Shown here: positions 24,180 through 32,943 of the stretch, piece by piece | Position numbering within the stretch: the stretch's first letter is position 1 | Layout of the letters: each line of letters starts with the position of its first letter | From: JAXMHB01 sp046346965 | Lineage (GTDB): Bacteria; Pseudomonadota; Gammaproteobacteria; Xanthomonadales; SZUA-5 | Assembly: GCA_046346965.1 (NCBI GenBank) | Contig: JAXMHB010000007.1 | Coordinates: 124,001 to 188,000 of the forward strand | DNA length: 64,000 nt | Direction: 5' to 3' | Program-made: the position numbers and the translations under genes | The notes under the pieces: model-generated | What the model was told of the DNA's origin: nothing | Seen by the model: the letters and a program-made list of their open reading frames with translations, nothing else | Database searches by the model: none

Positions 24180-25559
24180 TTAGCCGTAGCGCGCTTGCAG
24201 ATAGGCGTAGGCCGCGCGCAAACCCTGGCAATCGCCGCCGGCCGGACGGCCGGGACGGCCCTCGCTCCAGCAGTAGGTATCGAGATGCGCCCAGGCGATG
24301 CTGTCCGGCACGAAGCGCTTCAGATACAGCGCCGCGGTGATGGCGCCGCCCATGCGTGAGCTGCCGGCGTTGTTGAGGTCGGCGATGCGGCTGTCGATCA
24401 GGCTGTAGTAATCCTCCCACAGCGGCATCGGCCACAGCGGATCGCCCGCTTCGCGTCCGGCGGCGATCAGGTCCTGCGCGAGCGCGTCGCGGTTGGCAAA
24501 CAGCGCCGGCAGATCCGGGCCGAGGGCGATCCGGGCGGCGCCGGTCAGCGTGGCGAAATCGAGGATCAGCTCGGGCTCGCCTTCGCTGGCGTAGCTCAAC
24601 GCATCGCACAGAATCACGCGGCCCTCGGCATCGGTGTTGCCGATCTCGACACTGAGGCCGGCGCGCGTGGCGATCACTTCGCCCGGGCGATAGGCATTCG
24701 GGCCGATGGCGTTTTCCACCGCCGGCACCAGCAATTGCAGGCGGATCGGCAGCTGCTGCTCCATGATCAGGCGCGCCAGATGCACGGCGACGGCGGAACC
24801 GCCCATATCCTTCTTCATCAGCGCCATGCCATCGGACGGCTTGATATCCAGCCCGCCGGTGTCGAAGCAGACGCCCTTGCCGAGGATGGCGACGCGCGGG
24901 TGAGCGGGATCGCCCCAGTTCAGCTCGATCAGGCGCGGCGCGCGATGGCTGGCGCGACCGACGGCGTGAATGGCCGGGAAGCCCTGCTGCAGCAAGGCCT
25001 CGCCGACGATGGTGTGGACCTGGGCGCCGTGCGCGGCGGCCAGCGCCGCGACCGCGTCCTCGATGTGCTCGGGGCCGAGGTCCTCGGTCGGTGTGTTCAC
25101 CCAGTCGCGCGCGCCATGCACGGCCGCGGCGATGCGCAGTTGCTGCTCGCGTGCGGCGGCATCCGCCAGCACCAGACGCGCCGGTGCGCGCTGCGCTTTC
25201 GGCTTGTAGCGGGTGTACTGGTAGGCGCCGAGGGCGTAGCCCAGCGCCAGCCGCTGCTGGACGCCGGCCGGCAGTGCATCCGCCAGCCGATAACTGCGCT
25301 CCGGCAGCGCGTAGGGCAGGGCACCGAGCGCCCAAACATCGTCCGCCGCGCGGGCGCCGACCACCGCGCCCGCCACCTCGCCGCTGCGGTCATACCAGAC
25401 GGCGCTGGTGTAGCGGCGCCCTTCGAAGCGCTGTGCCAGGATCTGCGTACGCACGGCGTCGTCCTGCCCGGCCAACCAGTGGGCATAGTCCGACTCCACC
25501 ACCAGATGCAGCGGCAGCGCCGCCGCCTCGTCTGCGATCAATACTGACAACGCGCTCAT
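24180..25559 (-). CDS. M17 family leucyl aminopeptidase
   Basis: A 459-residue metallo-aminopeptidase. The N-terminal domain is divergent; the C-terminal catalytic domain shows VNTPTEDLGPEHIE, the metal-binding lysine and aspartate in GKGVCFDTGGLDIKPS, MKKDMGGSA, and the active-site NTDAEGR followed by LCDAL and DFATLTGAA. It resembles PepB/PepA enzymes that release N-terminal amino acids from peptides in the cytoplasm. The start MSALSVLIADEAAALP at 25559 is the first ATG. It is convergent with the carbonic anhydrase gene. Confidence 0.92.
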   Translation of the reverse strand: MSALSVLIADEAAALPLHLVVESDYAHWLAGQDDAVRTQILAQRFEGRRYTSAVWYDRSGEVAGAVVGARAADDVWALGALPYALPERSYRLADALPAGVQQRLALGYALGAYQYTRYKPKAQRAPARLVLADAAAREQQLRIAAAVHGARDWVNTPTEDLGPEHIEDAVAALAAAHGAQVHTIVGEALLQQGFPAIHAVGRASHRAPRLIELNWGDPAHPRVAILGKGVCFDTGGLDIKPSDGMALMKKDMGGSAVAVHLARLIMEQQLPIRLQLLVPAVENAIGPNAYRPGEVIATRAGLSVEIGNTDAEGRVILCDALSYASEGEPELILDFATLTGAARIALGPDLPALFANRDALAQDLIAAGREAGDPLWPMPLWEDYYSLIDSRIADLNNAGSSRMGGAITAALYLKRFVPDSIAWAHLDTYCWSEGRPGRPAGGDCQGLRAAYAYLQARYG

Positions 25560-25659
25560 TCAACACTTCCTCAGGGACGATCGCGAAGTTTAGCCCGCAT
25601 TACTCACCGCGGTCGCGGACGATGGCGCGTGTCTGCAGGAGTCCAACGTCAGTGTGGCG

Positions 25660-26455
25660 TTCAGATGGGGGACGCAAAGGACGCAAAGGGGCGCGAAGGA
25701 CGCTAAGAAAAGCCCAAGGAAGGGACGGCGTACTCCGCTTTCCTTGCGGACCTTCGAGTCCTTTGCGAACCGGGCTGCCCGCGCGTCGGCCCATCCATGA
25801 ATGCGGACGCAAAGGGCGTCAGCAAGACCGAATGAATCGTCTGCTTCTGCTTCCTTCGCGTCCTTCGCGGACCTTTGCGTCCTTTGCGTACACCATGACA
25901 GGGTCGTTCGACGCATCAGGCCCGGCTGGTCGCGACGAGGCCAGCGGGACCTGGGCGATGAACCAGGCCGCCAGATTCTCCAGCTGCTCGCGCATTGCAC
26001 GAACCGCCCCCCGCGCGTCGGCCCATCCATGAATGCGGACGCAAAGGGCGTCAGCAAGACCGAATGAACGGTTTGCTTCTGCTTCCTTCGCGTCCTTCGC
26101 GGACCTTTGCGTCCTTTGCGTACACCATCACAGGGTCGTTCGACGCATCAGGCCCGGCTGATCGCGACGAGGCCATCGGGTCCTGGGCGATGAACCAGGC
26201 CGCCAGATTCTCCAGCTGCTCGCGCATTGCACGAACCGCCCCCCGCGCGTCGGCCCATCCATGAATGCGGACGCAAAGGGCGTCAGCAAGACCGTATGTA
26301 TCGTCTGCTTCTGCTTCCTTCGCGTCCTTCGCGGACCTTTGCGTCCTTTGCGTACACCATGACAGGGTCGTTCGACGCATCAGGCCCGGCTGATCGCGAC
26401 GAGGCCAGCGGGACCTGGCTGATGAACCAGATCACCAGTGTCTCCAGCTGCACGC
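25660..26455. repeat. 232-bp tandem triplication built on an acgcaaagg motif
   Basis: Three units begin near 25780, 26012 and 26244; the marker ccatgaatgcggacgcaaag recurs exactly every 232 bp (ATG at 25797, 26029 and 26261). Units 1 and 2 are nearly identical, and unit 3 degrades after about 26400. Each unit contains gcggacgcaaaggg near its start and cctttgcgtcctttgcgtac near its middle, which are inverted with respect to each other. A related block with gacgcaaaggacgcaaagg precedes the array at 25665-25770. The small open frames across it repeat the same residues and are unlikely to be genes. It fills the 930-bp gap between the M17 and beta-barrel genes. Confidence 0.88.
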
Positions 26456-26496
26456 ATGCATGCGTCTGCGAGTTCCCGGCATTGCCAGGAGTGCAC

Positions 26497-27096
26497 TCAG
26501 TAGCGGTAGCCCACGCCCAGCTGCACGCTGGTCTGCGCGAAGTCCCAGTTAAAGCTGCGGACCGGCGAGTACTGCACTTGCGCATGCATATCCCAGCCGC
26601 CACCCAGCGCGTAGCGCGCGCCGGCCGCGAGGTACCAGCTGGCGTCTGTCAACGAGCGCCGGAAGCGCTCTACCTGGATGCCCATCGGCAACTCGTCAAC
26701 GGCAAAGGGGGTGATGAACGTGACCTGGTAGTCCCCACGGTATTGCATGTAGCCCGCGCGCAGGTAGGGCTGGATCGGCTGATCGACGGCAAAGTCGTAA
26801 CGCAGACCGAGGCCGATTCGTTGGTCCAGCGCCGCGCTCTGGTAAAGGACCGGAAGGTTGGCGGCCAGCCCCAGGGTGTTCGGCTCCTCGATGCTCGCGC
26901 CGTTGCGGCCCGCCGTCAGTTCGACGCCCAGCGCGCGCCAGATCGGGTAGGACAGCGTGAGTTGCACATCCGAGTTCGAGCCGGCGCCATGCTGCCGGGT
27001 GCTGCCCACGTCCAGGTCCACGCCCAGGGAATCGCCGGCACAGGCGATGGTGGGAATGGCCCAGGCAATCAGGGCCAGAGTCAGATTGCGCTGCAT
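26497..27096 (-). CDS. Outer-membrane beta-barrel protein
   Basis: A 199-residue protein with a signal peptide (about 1-20, ending IACAG) and alternating beta-strand segments such as DVQLTLSYPIW, GLGLRYDFAV, YLRAGYMQYRGDYQV and WYLAAGARYALGG. It ends in an aromatic residue (GVGYRY), as expected for BAM-dependent insertion. The size fits a small 8-strand barrel of the OmpA-like or OmpW-like fold; its function is unknown. The gene lies immediately left of parA and is divergent from it; the 3' end abuts the 232-bp repeat. Confidence 0.78.
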   Translation of the reverse strand: MQRNLTLALIAWAIPTIACAGDSLGVDLDVGSTRQHGAGSNSDVQLTLSYPIWRALGVELTAGRNGASIEEPNTLGLAANLPVLYQSAALDQRIGLGLRYDFAVDQPIQPYLRAGYMQYRGDYQVTFITPFAVDELPMGIQVERFRRSLTDASWYLAAGARYALGGGWDMHAQVQYSPVRSFNWDFAQTSVQLGVGYRY

Positions 27097-27279
27097 ATCG
27101 TGCTCCAGTAGTACCGCCCATTGCGGTCACGGATGGAGCCCGCCGCGGCACTGCCGGTTCGGTGGAAATCCCCGCATTTCCGCGCGAACTTCCGCCCGAC
27201 TGCATGGTCCGCGCCGACGCCGACCCGGTGTGCGTCTGGAGCCCACCGTCGGCCCGTGCTCGGGTAGCATCCGCCGGCT

Positions 27280-28062
27280 ATGGCCAAGATCATTGCAGTC
27301 ACCAACCAGAAGGGCGGCGTGGGCAAGACCACCACGTGCGTCAATCTCGCCGCGGCCTTGGCCGAGACGCGGCGCCGCGTGCTGTTGATCGATTTCGATC
27401 CGCAGGGCCACGCCACGATGGGTTCGGGCGTGTCCAAGAAGGACGTGAAGCCCACCGGTTGTGAGGTGCTGCTGCAGGAAGTGGCAATCGACGCCGCCAT
27501 CCGCAAGGTCGAGCACGGCTACGATCTGCTGCCTGCCAATGGCGACCTGACCGCCGCCGAAGTGCGCCTGATGCCGGCGCCGGGCCGCGAGATGCGTCTG
27601 AAACAGCTGCTGGCACCGATCCGCAGCCGTTATCACTATGTGCTGATCGATTGCCCGCCCTCGCTCGGCGTGCTGACGCTGAATGCGCTGACCGCTGCCG
27701 ACAGCGTGCTGATTCCGATCCAGTGCGAGTTTTATGCGCTGGACGGGTTGACGGCGCTGCTCGACACCATCAAGGCGATCAAGGCCAGCGTGAACCCGGC
27801 GCTGCAGATCGAGGGTCTGCTGCGCACCATGTTCGATGTGCGCAACAACCTCGGCAACGAGGTCTCCGGTCAGCTGCTCAAACACTTCGGCGACAAAGTG
27901 TTCCGCACCATCGTGCCGCGCAATGTGCGCGTGGCCGAGGCGCCGAGTCACGGTCAGCCGATCACGCAATATGATCGCGATTCGCGCGGCTCGGTGGCCT
28001 ATCTGGGCCTCGCCGGCGAGATCATCCGCCACGAACGCGAGCAGGCCGCGCGCAGCGCCTGA
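27280..28062 (+). CDS. parA: Chromosome partitioning ATPase ParA (Soj)
   Basis: A 260-residue deviant Walker ATPase that acts with ParB to segregate origins. It begins MAKIIAVTNQKGGVGKTTTC, with the KGGVGKT P-loop, followed by LLIDFDPQGHATMG and VLIDCPPSLGVLTLNAL, all ParA/Soj signatures. It is the length of chromosomal Soj proteins rather than plasmid ParA (which carries an N-terminal HTH). parB follows 19 bp downstream. No parS-like tgtttcacgtgaaaca was noticed nearby. Confidence 0.96.
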   Translation: MAKIIAVTNQKGGVGKTTTCVNLAAALAETRRRVLLIDFDPQGHATMGSGVSKKDVKPTGCEVLLQEVAIDAAIRKVEHGYDLLPANGDLTAAEVRLMPAPGREMRLKQLLAPIRSRYHYVLIDCPPSLGVLTLNALTAADSVLIPIQCEFYALDGLTALLDTIKAIKASVNPALQIEGLLRTMFDVRNNLGNEVSGQLLKHFGDKVFRTIVPRNVRVAEAPSHGQPITQYDRDSRGSVAYLGLAGEIIRHEREQAARSA

Positions 28063-28081
28063 GCGCCAGGATTTGCCGACC

Positions 28082-28936
28082 ATGTCGATCAAGAAACGAG
28101 GACTCGGGCGCGGGCTGGATGCGCTGCTGGGAGACGCCGCGCCGGCCGAAGCAGCGGCCGCGCCGGAACAGCTCAGTGCACTGCGCATCGAATTGCTGCA
28201 ACCGGGCAAGTATCAGCCGCGTACCGGCATGGATCCCGAGCGCCTGGCCGAGCTGGCGGCGTCCATTCGCACCCACGGCGTGGTGCAGCCGGTGGTGGTG
28301 CGCCGCATCGGCGCCGAGCGCTACGAGATCATCGCCGGCGAGCGCCGCTGGCGCGCAGCCCAGCAGGCCGGGCTGTCCGAGATTCCGGTGGTGCTGCGCG
28401 ACATCCCCGATCAGGCGGCGATTGCGATCGCGCTGATCGAGAACATCCAACGCGAGGATCTGAATCCGCTGGAAGAGGCGCAGGCGCTCAAGCGGCTGAT
28501 CGATGAGTTCGATTTGACCCATCAGGATGCCGCCGACGCCGTCGGCCGCTCACGCGCAGCGGTCAGCAATCTGCTGCGCCTGCTGGAACTGGCGCCCGAA
28601 GCCCGGCGCCTTTTGGAAGCACGCAAGATCGACATGGGCCACGCCCGCGCATTGCTGACGCTGCCCACGCTGCTGCAGGTGCGGCTGGCCGCGCAGGCCG
28701 CCGAGTACGGCTGGAGCGTGCGCGAACTGGAAGCCGAGGCGCGCAAGGCGCAGGAGCAGCCCAAAGCCAAGCATGTGACGCGCCGCGACGCCAATGTGCA
28801 GAGCCTGGAAACCGAGCTGTCCGAACGCCTGGCCGCCCGCGTCGCGATCCAGCAAGGCCGCGGCGGCCGCGGCAAACTGGTGATCGCCTACAACAGCCTG
28901 GACGAACTCGACGGCATCCTGGCGCGCATCCGCTGA
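28082..28936 (+). CDS. parB: Chromosome partitioning protein ParB (Spo0J)
   Basis: A 284-residue ParB CTPase/DNA-binding protein. It begins MSIKKRGLGRGLDALLG, the usual chromosomal ParB start. The N-terminal domain has the CTP-binding GERRWRAA and NIQREDLNPLEEA boxes; the central HTH (DAADAVGRSRAAVSNLLRLL) recognises parS; the C-terminal dimerisation segment is KLVIAYNSLDELDGIL. The ATG at 28082 follows parA closely, as in a parAB operon. Confidence 0.96.
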   Translation: MSIKKRGLGRGLDALLGDAAPAEAAAAPEQLSALRIELLQPGKYQPRTGMDPERLAELAASIRTHGVVQPVVVRRIGAERYEIIAGERRWRAAQQAGLSEIPVVLRDIPDQAAIAIALIENIQREDLNPLEEAQALKRLIDEFDLTHQDAADAVGRSRAAVSNLLRLLELAPEARRLLEARKIDMGHARALLTLPTLLQVRLAAQAAEYGWSVRELEAEARKAQEQPKAKHVTRRDANVQSLETELSERLAARVAIQQGRGGRGKLVIAYNSLDELDGILARIR

Positions 28937-29210
28937 CGGGCTCGCGCCTATGGCTCTGCTCGTTCTGCAAACTGGCGACAGTGCAAAGTCGGCCCGCATG
29001 GCTGATGAACCGAGGTCCCGAGTCCCCCGCCCCGCCTTTGCGCTCCTGCACCCATAGCTAGCAAGAGTCCCTGTCTCGTCGTCATCGAGCTCAATCGTCC
29101 TACGAACTGGCGACAGCGCAGCGCATTCGCCGCACAGGCTCGTCCCTCGCCCCCCGCCCCCCGCCCCGCTTCTGCTCCACCGTTTCCCCTTTTCCTCCCT
29201 CAATGACACT
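28937..29210. repeat. GC-rich repeat element, copy D (two right-arm-like halves)
   Basis: Two blocks carry right-arm sequence: 29007-29045 (aggtcccgagtcccccgcc then ccgcctttgcgctcctg) and 29130-29180 (cgtccctcgccccccgccc then ccgcttctgctcc). Shared inner motifs are ctgcaaactggcgacagtg, gaactggcgacagcgcag and gcaagagtccctgtctcg. The interval between parB and the DUF3450 gene (28937-29283) consists mainly of this element. Confidence 0.6.
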
Positions 29211-29283
29211 GCAACATGGTGGTCATAGACGCTTCCTAGACTGACTGGACCGCGCGCCGTTGCGCTTTCCGTCTTGAAGGTCC

Positions 29284-30060
29284 ATGTCCCTCGCTCTCCT
29301 GCGGCTGCCGCTTGCGGCGGCGCTTTTGTTGACGCCCCTCTCGCCGCTGCTGGCGCAAGCTGCCGACAGTCCCGGTGCGCTCGCGGAGTCGCTGATCAAG
29401 CTGCGCTCGGAAGTCGAGCAGCTGAACACCGAGGTCGAATCGACGCGCCAGGACGCGCGCGCGCAGATGGCGGCACTGGCCGCACAGCGGGCCGAGCTGC
29501 AGGCGCAGGTCGGGCGCGCCGAACTGAATGTGCGCAAGCTGCGCGACGATCTGGCCAAAAAGGAAGCAGGCGCCAGCGCCGCGGGTGTGGCCGGCGATGC
29601 GCTCAAGCCGGTGATCCTGAGCGCGCTCAATGACCTGCGTCAGGCCATCGCCGCCGGCTTGCCGTTCAAGCAGGCCGAGCGGCTGGCGGAACTCGATGAA
29701 CTGAAGCGTCAGGTCGAGGCCGGCACGCTGGCGCCGCCGCGCGCCGCCAACCGCCTGTGGGCCTTCTACGAGGACGAGTTCCGCATCACCCGCGAGAACG
29801 GCATCTACAGCCAGACCATCGCGCTGGACGGTGAGGAAGTGCTTGCCGATGTCGCCAAAGTGGGCTCGATGATGCTGTTTTTCCGCTTGAGCGACGGCCG
29901 CCTCGGGCAGGCGCGCCGCAGCGGCGATGGCTGGCGCTACGAGCTGATCACCGCCGTCGAGGATCAAAAGCGCGTGCTCGCCTACTTTGATTCGCTCGGC
30001 AAACAGATCCGCCAGGGCTGGTTCGAGCTCCCCAACGCGCTGGCCGGAGGTGCGCAATGA
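29284..30060 (+). CDS. DUF3450 domain protein of the TonB-type system
   Basis: A 258-residue exported protein. A signal peptide (about 1-25) is followed by a coiled coil (about 40-100, KLRSEVEQLNTEVESTRQD) and the globular DUF3450 core, with AFYEDEFRITRENGIYSQTI and MLFFRLSDGRLGQARR. DUF3450 genes sit at the head of TonB2-like loci with two ExbB-type genes. The protein is thought to act in the periplasm with the large ExbB-like protein. The next gene overlaps it (ATGA at 30057). Confidence 0.88.
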   Translation: MSLALLRLPLAAALLLTPLSPLLAQAADSPGALAESLIKLRSEVEQLNTEVESTRQDARAQMAALAAQRAELQAQVGRAELNVRKLRDDLAKKEAGASAAGVAGDALKPVILSALNDLRQAIAAGLPFKQAERLAELDELKRQVEAGTLAPPRAANRLWAFYEDEFRITRENGIYSQTIALDGEEVLADVAKVGSMMLFFRLSDGRLGQARRSGDGWRYELITAVEDQKRVLAYFDSLGKQIRQGWFELPNALAGGAQ

Positions 30061-31457
30061 AGCGCTGGCTGCTGCTTTCGCTGATCGCTGCCGCAGCGGT
30101 CCAAACCGCCACGGCGCAAGCGCCCGCGCCCACAACCCCCGCGCCTGCTGCCGCGCCCGCGCCCGCGCCGCCGCCGGTGTCAGTCGATGAGGCCTACCGC
30201 AAGGAATACGCCTTTCTGTCCGCACAGAAGCGTGAGCTGGGCAGCCAGCTGCAGCAGATGCAGCGCAACGCCGAGCAGCAACAGGCCGCCTTGAACGCCG
30301 AGATTGCGGCGCTGGAAGCGCGCGTGCTGGCGCTCGACGGCGAGTCGCAGGCGCTGCAGGAGCAGTCGACGGTGGCCGAAGAAGCCGCCATCGCCAACGA
30401 GGAGACCAGCGCGCTGCTGGAGGCCACCTTCGCGCAGGCCGGCAGCACGCTCGAGGGCTACGGCGTCGACTTGCTCAAGTCCGAGGCTTTCCAGGCGCTG
30501 GCGGACGGCGACAAAACGGCTCAGATGTATGCCGCGGCCAGCAGCAAGCTCGCCGAGCTCTCGCGCGTGCGCAGTGAGCCCGGCAAGTTTTTTCTGAGCG
30601 ACGGTACCGAGGTCGAGGGCAAGCTGGTGCGCGTCGGCAACATTGCCGTCTACGGCATCAGCGAGCGCGGCAGCGGTGCGATGGCGCCGGCCGGTGGTGG
30701 CGCACTGAAGCTGTGGCGCGATCCGGCCGAGGACATCGCCAAGGCCATCGAGGCTGGCCAGATGCCGCCAGTACTGAAGACCTATCTGTTTGAAAGTGCA
30801 GCCAATGCGGTGGCCGAGCCGAAGGTGGAAACCTTCTACACCTGGATGGCCAAGGGTGGTCCGATCGGCTACATCACCATCGGCCTCGGCTTCCTGGCCG
30901 GCCTGTTTGCGTTGCTGCGCGCCTTCTTCCTGCTGCAGGCCGGCGCGGCGGTGCAGCCGATCATCGACAGCGTCAGTCCGCTGGTGCAGCAGCGCCGCAT
31001 CCAGGAGGCGATCGAAGCCTGCAAACGCCACAAGGGCTCGGCGGCGCGCGTCGTGACCTCGGCGCTGCGCAATCTGGACCGCGAACGCGAGCATCTGGAA
31101 GACATCATTTCCGAGTCCATCCTGCACGAGAGCACCCGGCTCAATCGCTTTGGCTCGCTGATCCTGATGATCGCCGGCGTGGCGCCGCTGCTCGGCCTGC
31201 TGGGCACCGTCACCGGCATGATCCAGACCTTCGACGTGATCACCGAGTTCGGCACCAGCGATCCGAAGCTGCTCGCCGGCGGCATCGCCGTGGCCCTGGT
31301 GACCACCGAGCAGGGCCTGCTGGTCGCCATTCCCTGTCTGCTCTTCGGCAACCTGCTGTCCGGCTGGGCCGACCGTATCAAGGACGATATGGAGAAGGGC
31401 GCGCTGAAGGTGATCAACCTGTTCCAGACGCAGCGCGACCTCGCCAAGTCCGCCTGA
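30057..31457 (+). CDS. Large MotA/TolQ/ExbB-type proton channel protein (TtpC-like)
   Basis: A 466-residue ExbB-family protein with an added periplasmic part. A signal sequence (about 1-21), an Ala/Pro linker and a coiled coil (about 45-110) are followed by a domain to about 270. Then come the ExbB membrane segments: one at about 275-300 (GGPIGYITIGLGFLAGLFAL), and the pair near FGSLILMIAGVAPLLGLLGT and GIAVALVTTEQGLLVAIPCL. This matches TtpC of the Vibrio TonB2 system, which is required for TonB energy transduction. Its start overlaps the DUF3450 stop. Confidence 0.9.
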   Translation: MKRWLLLSLIAAAAVQTATAQAPAPTTPAPAAAPAPAPPPVSVDEAYRKEYAFLSAQKRELGSQLQQMQRNAEQQQAALNAEIAALEARVLALDGESQALQEQSTVAEEAAIANEETSALLEATFAQAGSTLEGYGVDLLKSEAFQALADGDKTAQMYAAASSKLAELSRVRSEPGKFFLSDGTEVEGKLVRVGNIAVYGISERGSGAMAPAGGGALKLWRDPAEDIAKAIEAGQMPPVLKTYLFESAANAVAEPKVETFYTWMAKGGPIGYITIGLGFLAGLFALLRAFFLLQAGAAVQPIIDSVSPLVQQRRIQEAIEACKRHKGSAARVVTSALRNLDREREHLEDIISESILHESTRLNRFGSLILMIAGVAPLLGLLGTVTGMIQTFDVITEFGTSDPKLLAGGIAVALVTTEQGLLVAIPCLLFGNLLSGWADRIKDDMEKGALKVINLFQTQRDLAKSA

Positions 31458-31467
31458 GCAACCGGCC

Positions 31468-32103
31468 ATGATCGGGGATCGCGTAGACAGTTTGCCGAGC
31501 GCCGTCGAGGCCATCGGCAACTACATGCAGCAGGGCGGCTTCGTGATGTGGCCGCTGTTGATCTGCACCGTCGTGCTGTGGTTTGCGCTGGGTTATCGCT
31601 GGATGCTGCTGAATCGCGGCACCGGCAAAAGCGTGCGGGTGCTGATCAATGCGCATCTGCGCGGCAAACCGCGGGTACCCAAAGGCATCGTCGATGGCGC
31701 CATCGATCGCGGCATCGCGCTGCAGGCGCAGCGCCGGCCCTATCTGCGGGAGCGCCTGGATGAAGCCTTTGGCGATTATCTGACCGATACCAAGCGCTTC
31801 CGCACCACCATTTCGACCACCGTCGCCATCGCCCCCTTGCTGGGCCTGCTGGGCACGGTCACCGGGATGATCGAGACCTTCAATTCACTCGGCGACATGA
31901 CGCTGTTCAGCCAGACCGGCGGTATTGCCGGTGGTATCGCGGTGGCGCTGTTTACCACGCAGATGGGTCTGATCGTGGCGGTGCCGGGCGTGATTCTGAA
32001 GAGCATTCTGGATCGGCGTGAGCGCCAGATTCAGCACGATCTGGCGCAAATCAAAGACATATTGTGCTCGGAGCCTTATGAGCACGTGGAGTTCAAATCA
32101 TGA
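31468..32103 (+). CDS. exbB: MotA/TolQ/ExbB proton channel protein (ExbB2-like)
   Basis: A 211-residue ExbB/TolQ protein with three membrane segments: about 25-48 (VMWPLLICTVVLWFALGYRW), 105-130 (VAIAPLLGLLGTVTGMIETF) and 143-172 (GGIAVALFTTQMGLIVAVPG). It supplies the proton channel subunit with ExbD. It lies 10 bp after the large ExbB gene, and exbD overlaps its stop (ATGA). Confidence 0.92.
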   Translation: MIGDRVDSLPSAVEAIGNYMQQGGFVMWPLLICTVVLWFALGYRWMLLNRGTGKSVRVLINAHLRGKPRVPKGIVDGAIDRGIALQAQRRPYLRERLDEAFGDYLTDTKRFRTTISTTVAIAPLLGLLGTVTGMIETFNSLGDMTLFSQTGGIAGGIAVALFTTQMGLIVAVPGVILKSILDRRERQIQHDLAQIKDILCSEPYEHVEFKS

Positions 32104-32516
32104 GTTTCCGGCGCCACGAAGACAAACCGGCCGAAGGCGCGATCGATCTCACGCCCTGTATCGACATGACCTTCATTCTGCTGATCTTTTTCATGGTCAG
32201 CACCACCTTCGTCAAGGATATGAAAGTCGATATCGACCGTCCCGGCGCCAGCAGCACGCAGGTGGCCTCGACCAAAGCGGCGCGCGTGTACATCGATAAA
32301 CAAGGCCAGACCTATATCGACGGCGAGCCGGTGCAGATCTGGACACTGCAGAGCCGCCTGCGCGATCAGCTCAAAGGCATGAGTGGCAAGAGCGTGCTGG
32401 TGGTCACCGACGAAATCGTTCCCTCCGGCCGCCTGGTGGAAGTCGTGGACCAGGCCCGACTGGCGGGCGCCGAGGACATCGGCGTAGCGACCAGCGTCGA
32501 GGCGGGGGAGGGGTGA
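32100..32516 (+). CDS. exbD: ExbD/TolR family biopolymer transport protein
   Basis: A 138-residue protein with a short cytoplasmic start, a single membrane helix (about 18-38, IDLTPCIDMTFILLIFFMVS) that carries the conserved Asp (D22) of ExbD/TolR proton channels, and a periplasmic domain (about 60-135). It is translationally coupled to exbB. The following tonB gene is 427 bp away, separated by a repeat array. Confidence 0.93.
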   Translation: MSFRRHEDKPAEGAIDLTPCIDMTFILLIFFMVSTTFVKDMKVDIDRPGASSTQVASTKAARVYIDKQGQTYIDGEPVQIWTLQSRLRDQLKGMSGKSVLVVTDEIVPSGRLVEVVDQARLAGAEDIGVATSVEAGEG

Positions 32517-32539
32517 TGGCAACCCACAGCGCCGAGGCA

Positions 32540-32935
32540 TTGGAGGGCACCAGGGCCACATCCATGGAGGGCACGAGGGCACGAGGGCACGAGGGCACGC
32601 GAGCGAAGGGCTCTGAGGCCACGTGGGCACGAGGGCACGTTGGCACGCAAAAGCGTGCTCCGGGTGAGGCTCTTTCCCTCGTCCTGCGCGCCCCGTCGAG
32701 GTCCGCGTACCACTCGGAGCTTTCCGCTCGGATGCCCGCACACCCTCGATCTCACGACGCCTTGGCTCGCGTGCCCTCGCGCCCTCGTGCCCTCCAAGGC
32801 GTGGGCTCGCGTGCGCTCGTGCCCTCGTGCCCTCGTGCCCTCCAAGGCATAGGCTCGCGTGCCCTCGTGCCCTCGTGCCCTCGTGCCCTCCAAGGCATTG
32901 GCTCGCGTGCCCTCGTGCCCTTTAAGGCGGTTCGG
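32540..32935. repeat. Large gagggcacg/cgtgccctc array inside the TonB operon
   Basis: The left part (32550-32650) repeats gagggcacgagggcacg and ends ggcacgttggcacgcaaaagcgtgctc; the right part (32763-32935) is its inverted counterpart: four units beginning ggctcgcgtgccctcg and ending ccctccaaggc (40, 48, 48 and about 30 bp). The arms can pair in the mRNA. Low-complexity open frames cross it on both strands (for example 32513-32947 and 32366-32893), but no gene is evident. The tonB ribosome binding site ggagg follows directly at 32933. Confidence 0.85.
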
Positions 32936-32943
32936 AGGACGGC

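Noticed and set aside
25801..26380. Small proteins encoded in the 232-bp repeat (for example 25995-26264)
   Set aside because: Same residues repeated in each unit, several strands equally open, and no start signals.
27097..28936. parS site near parAB
   Set aside because: No sequence close to tgtttcacgtgaaaca was seen; origin proximity is therefore not shown.
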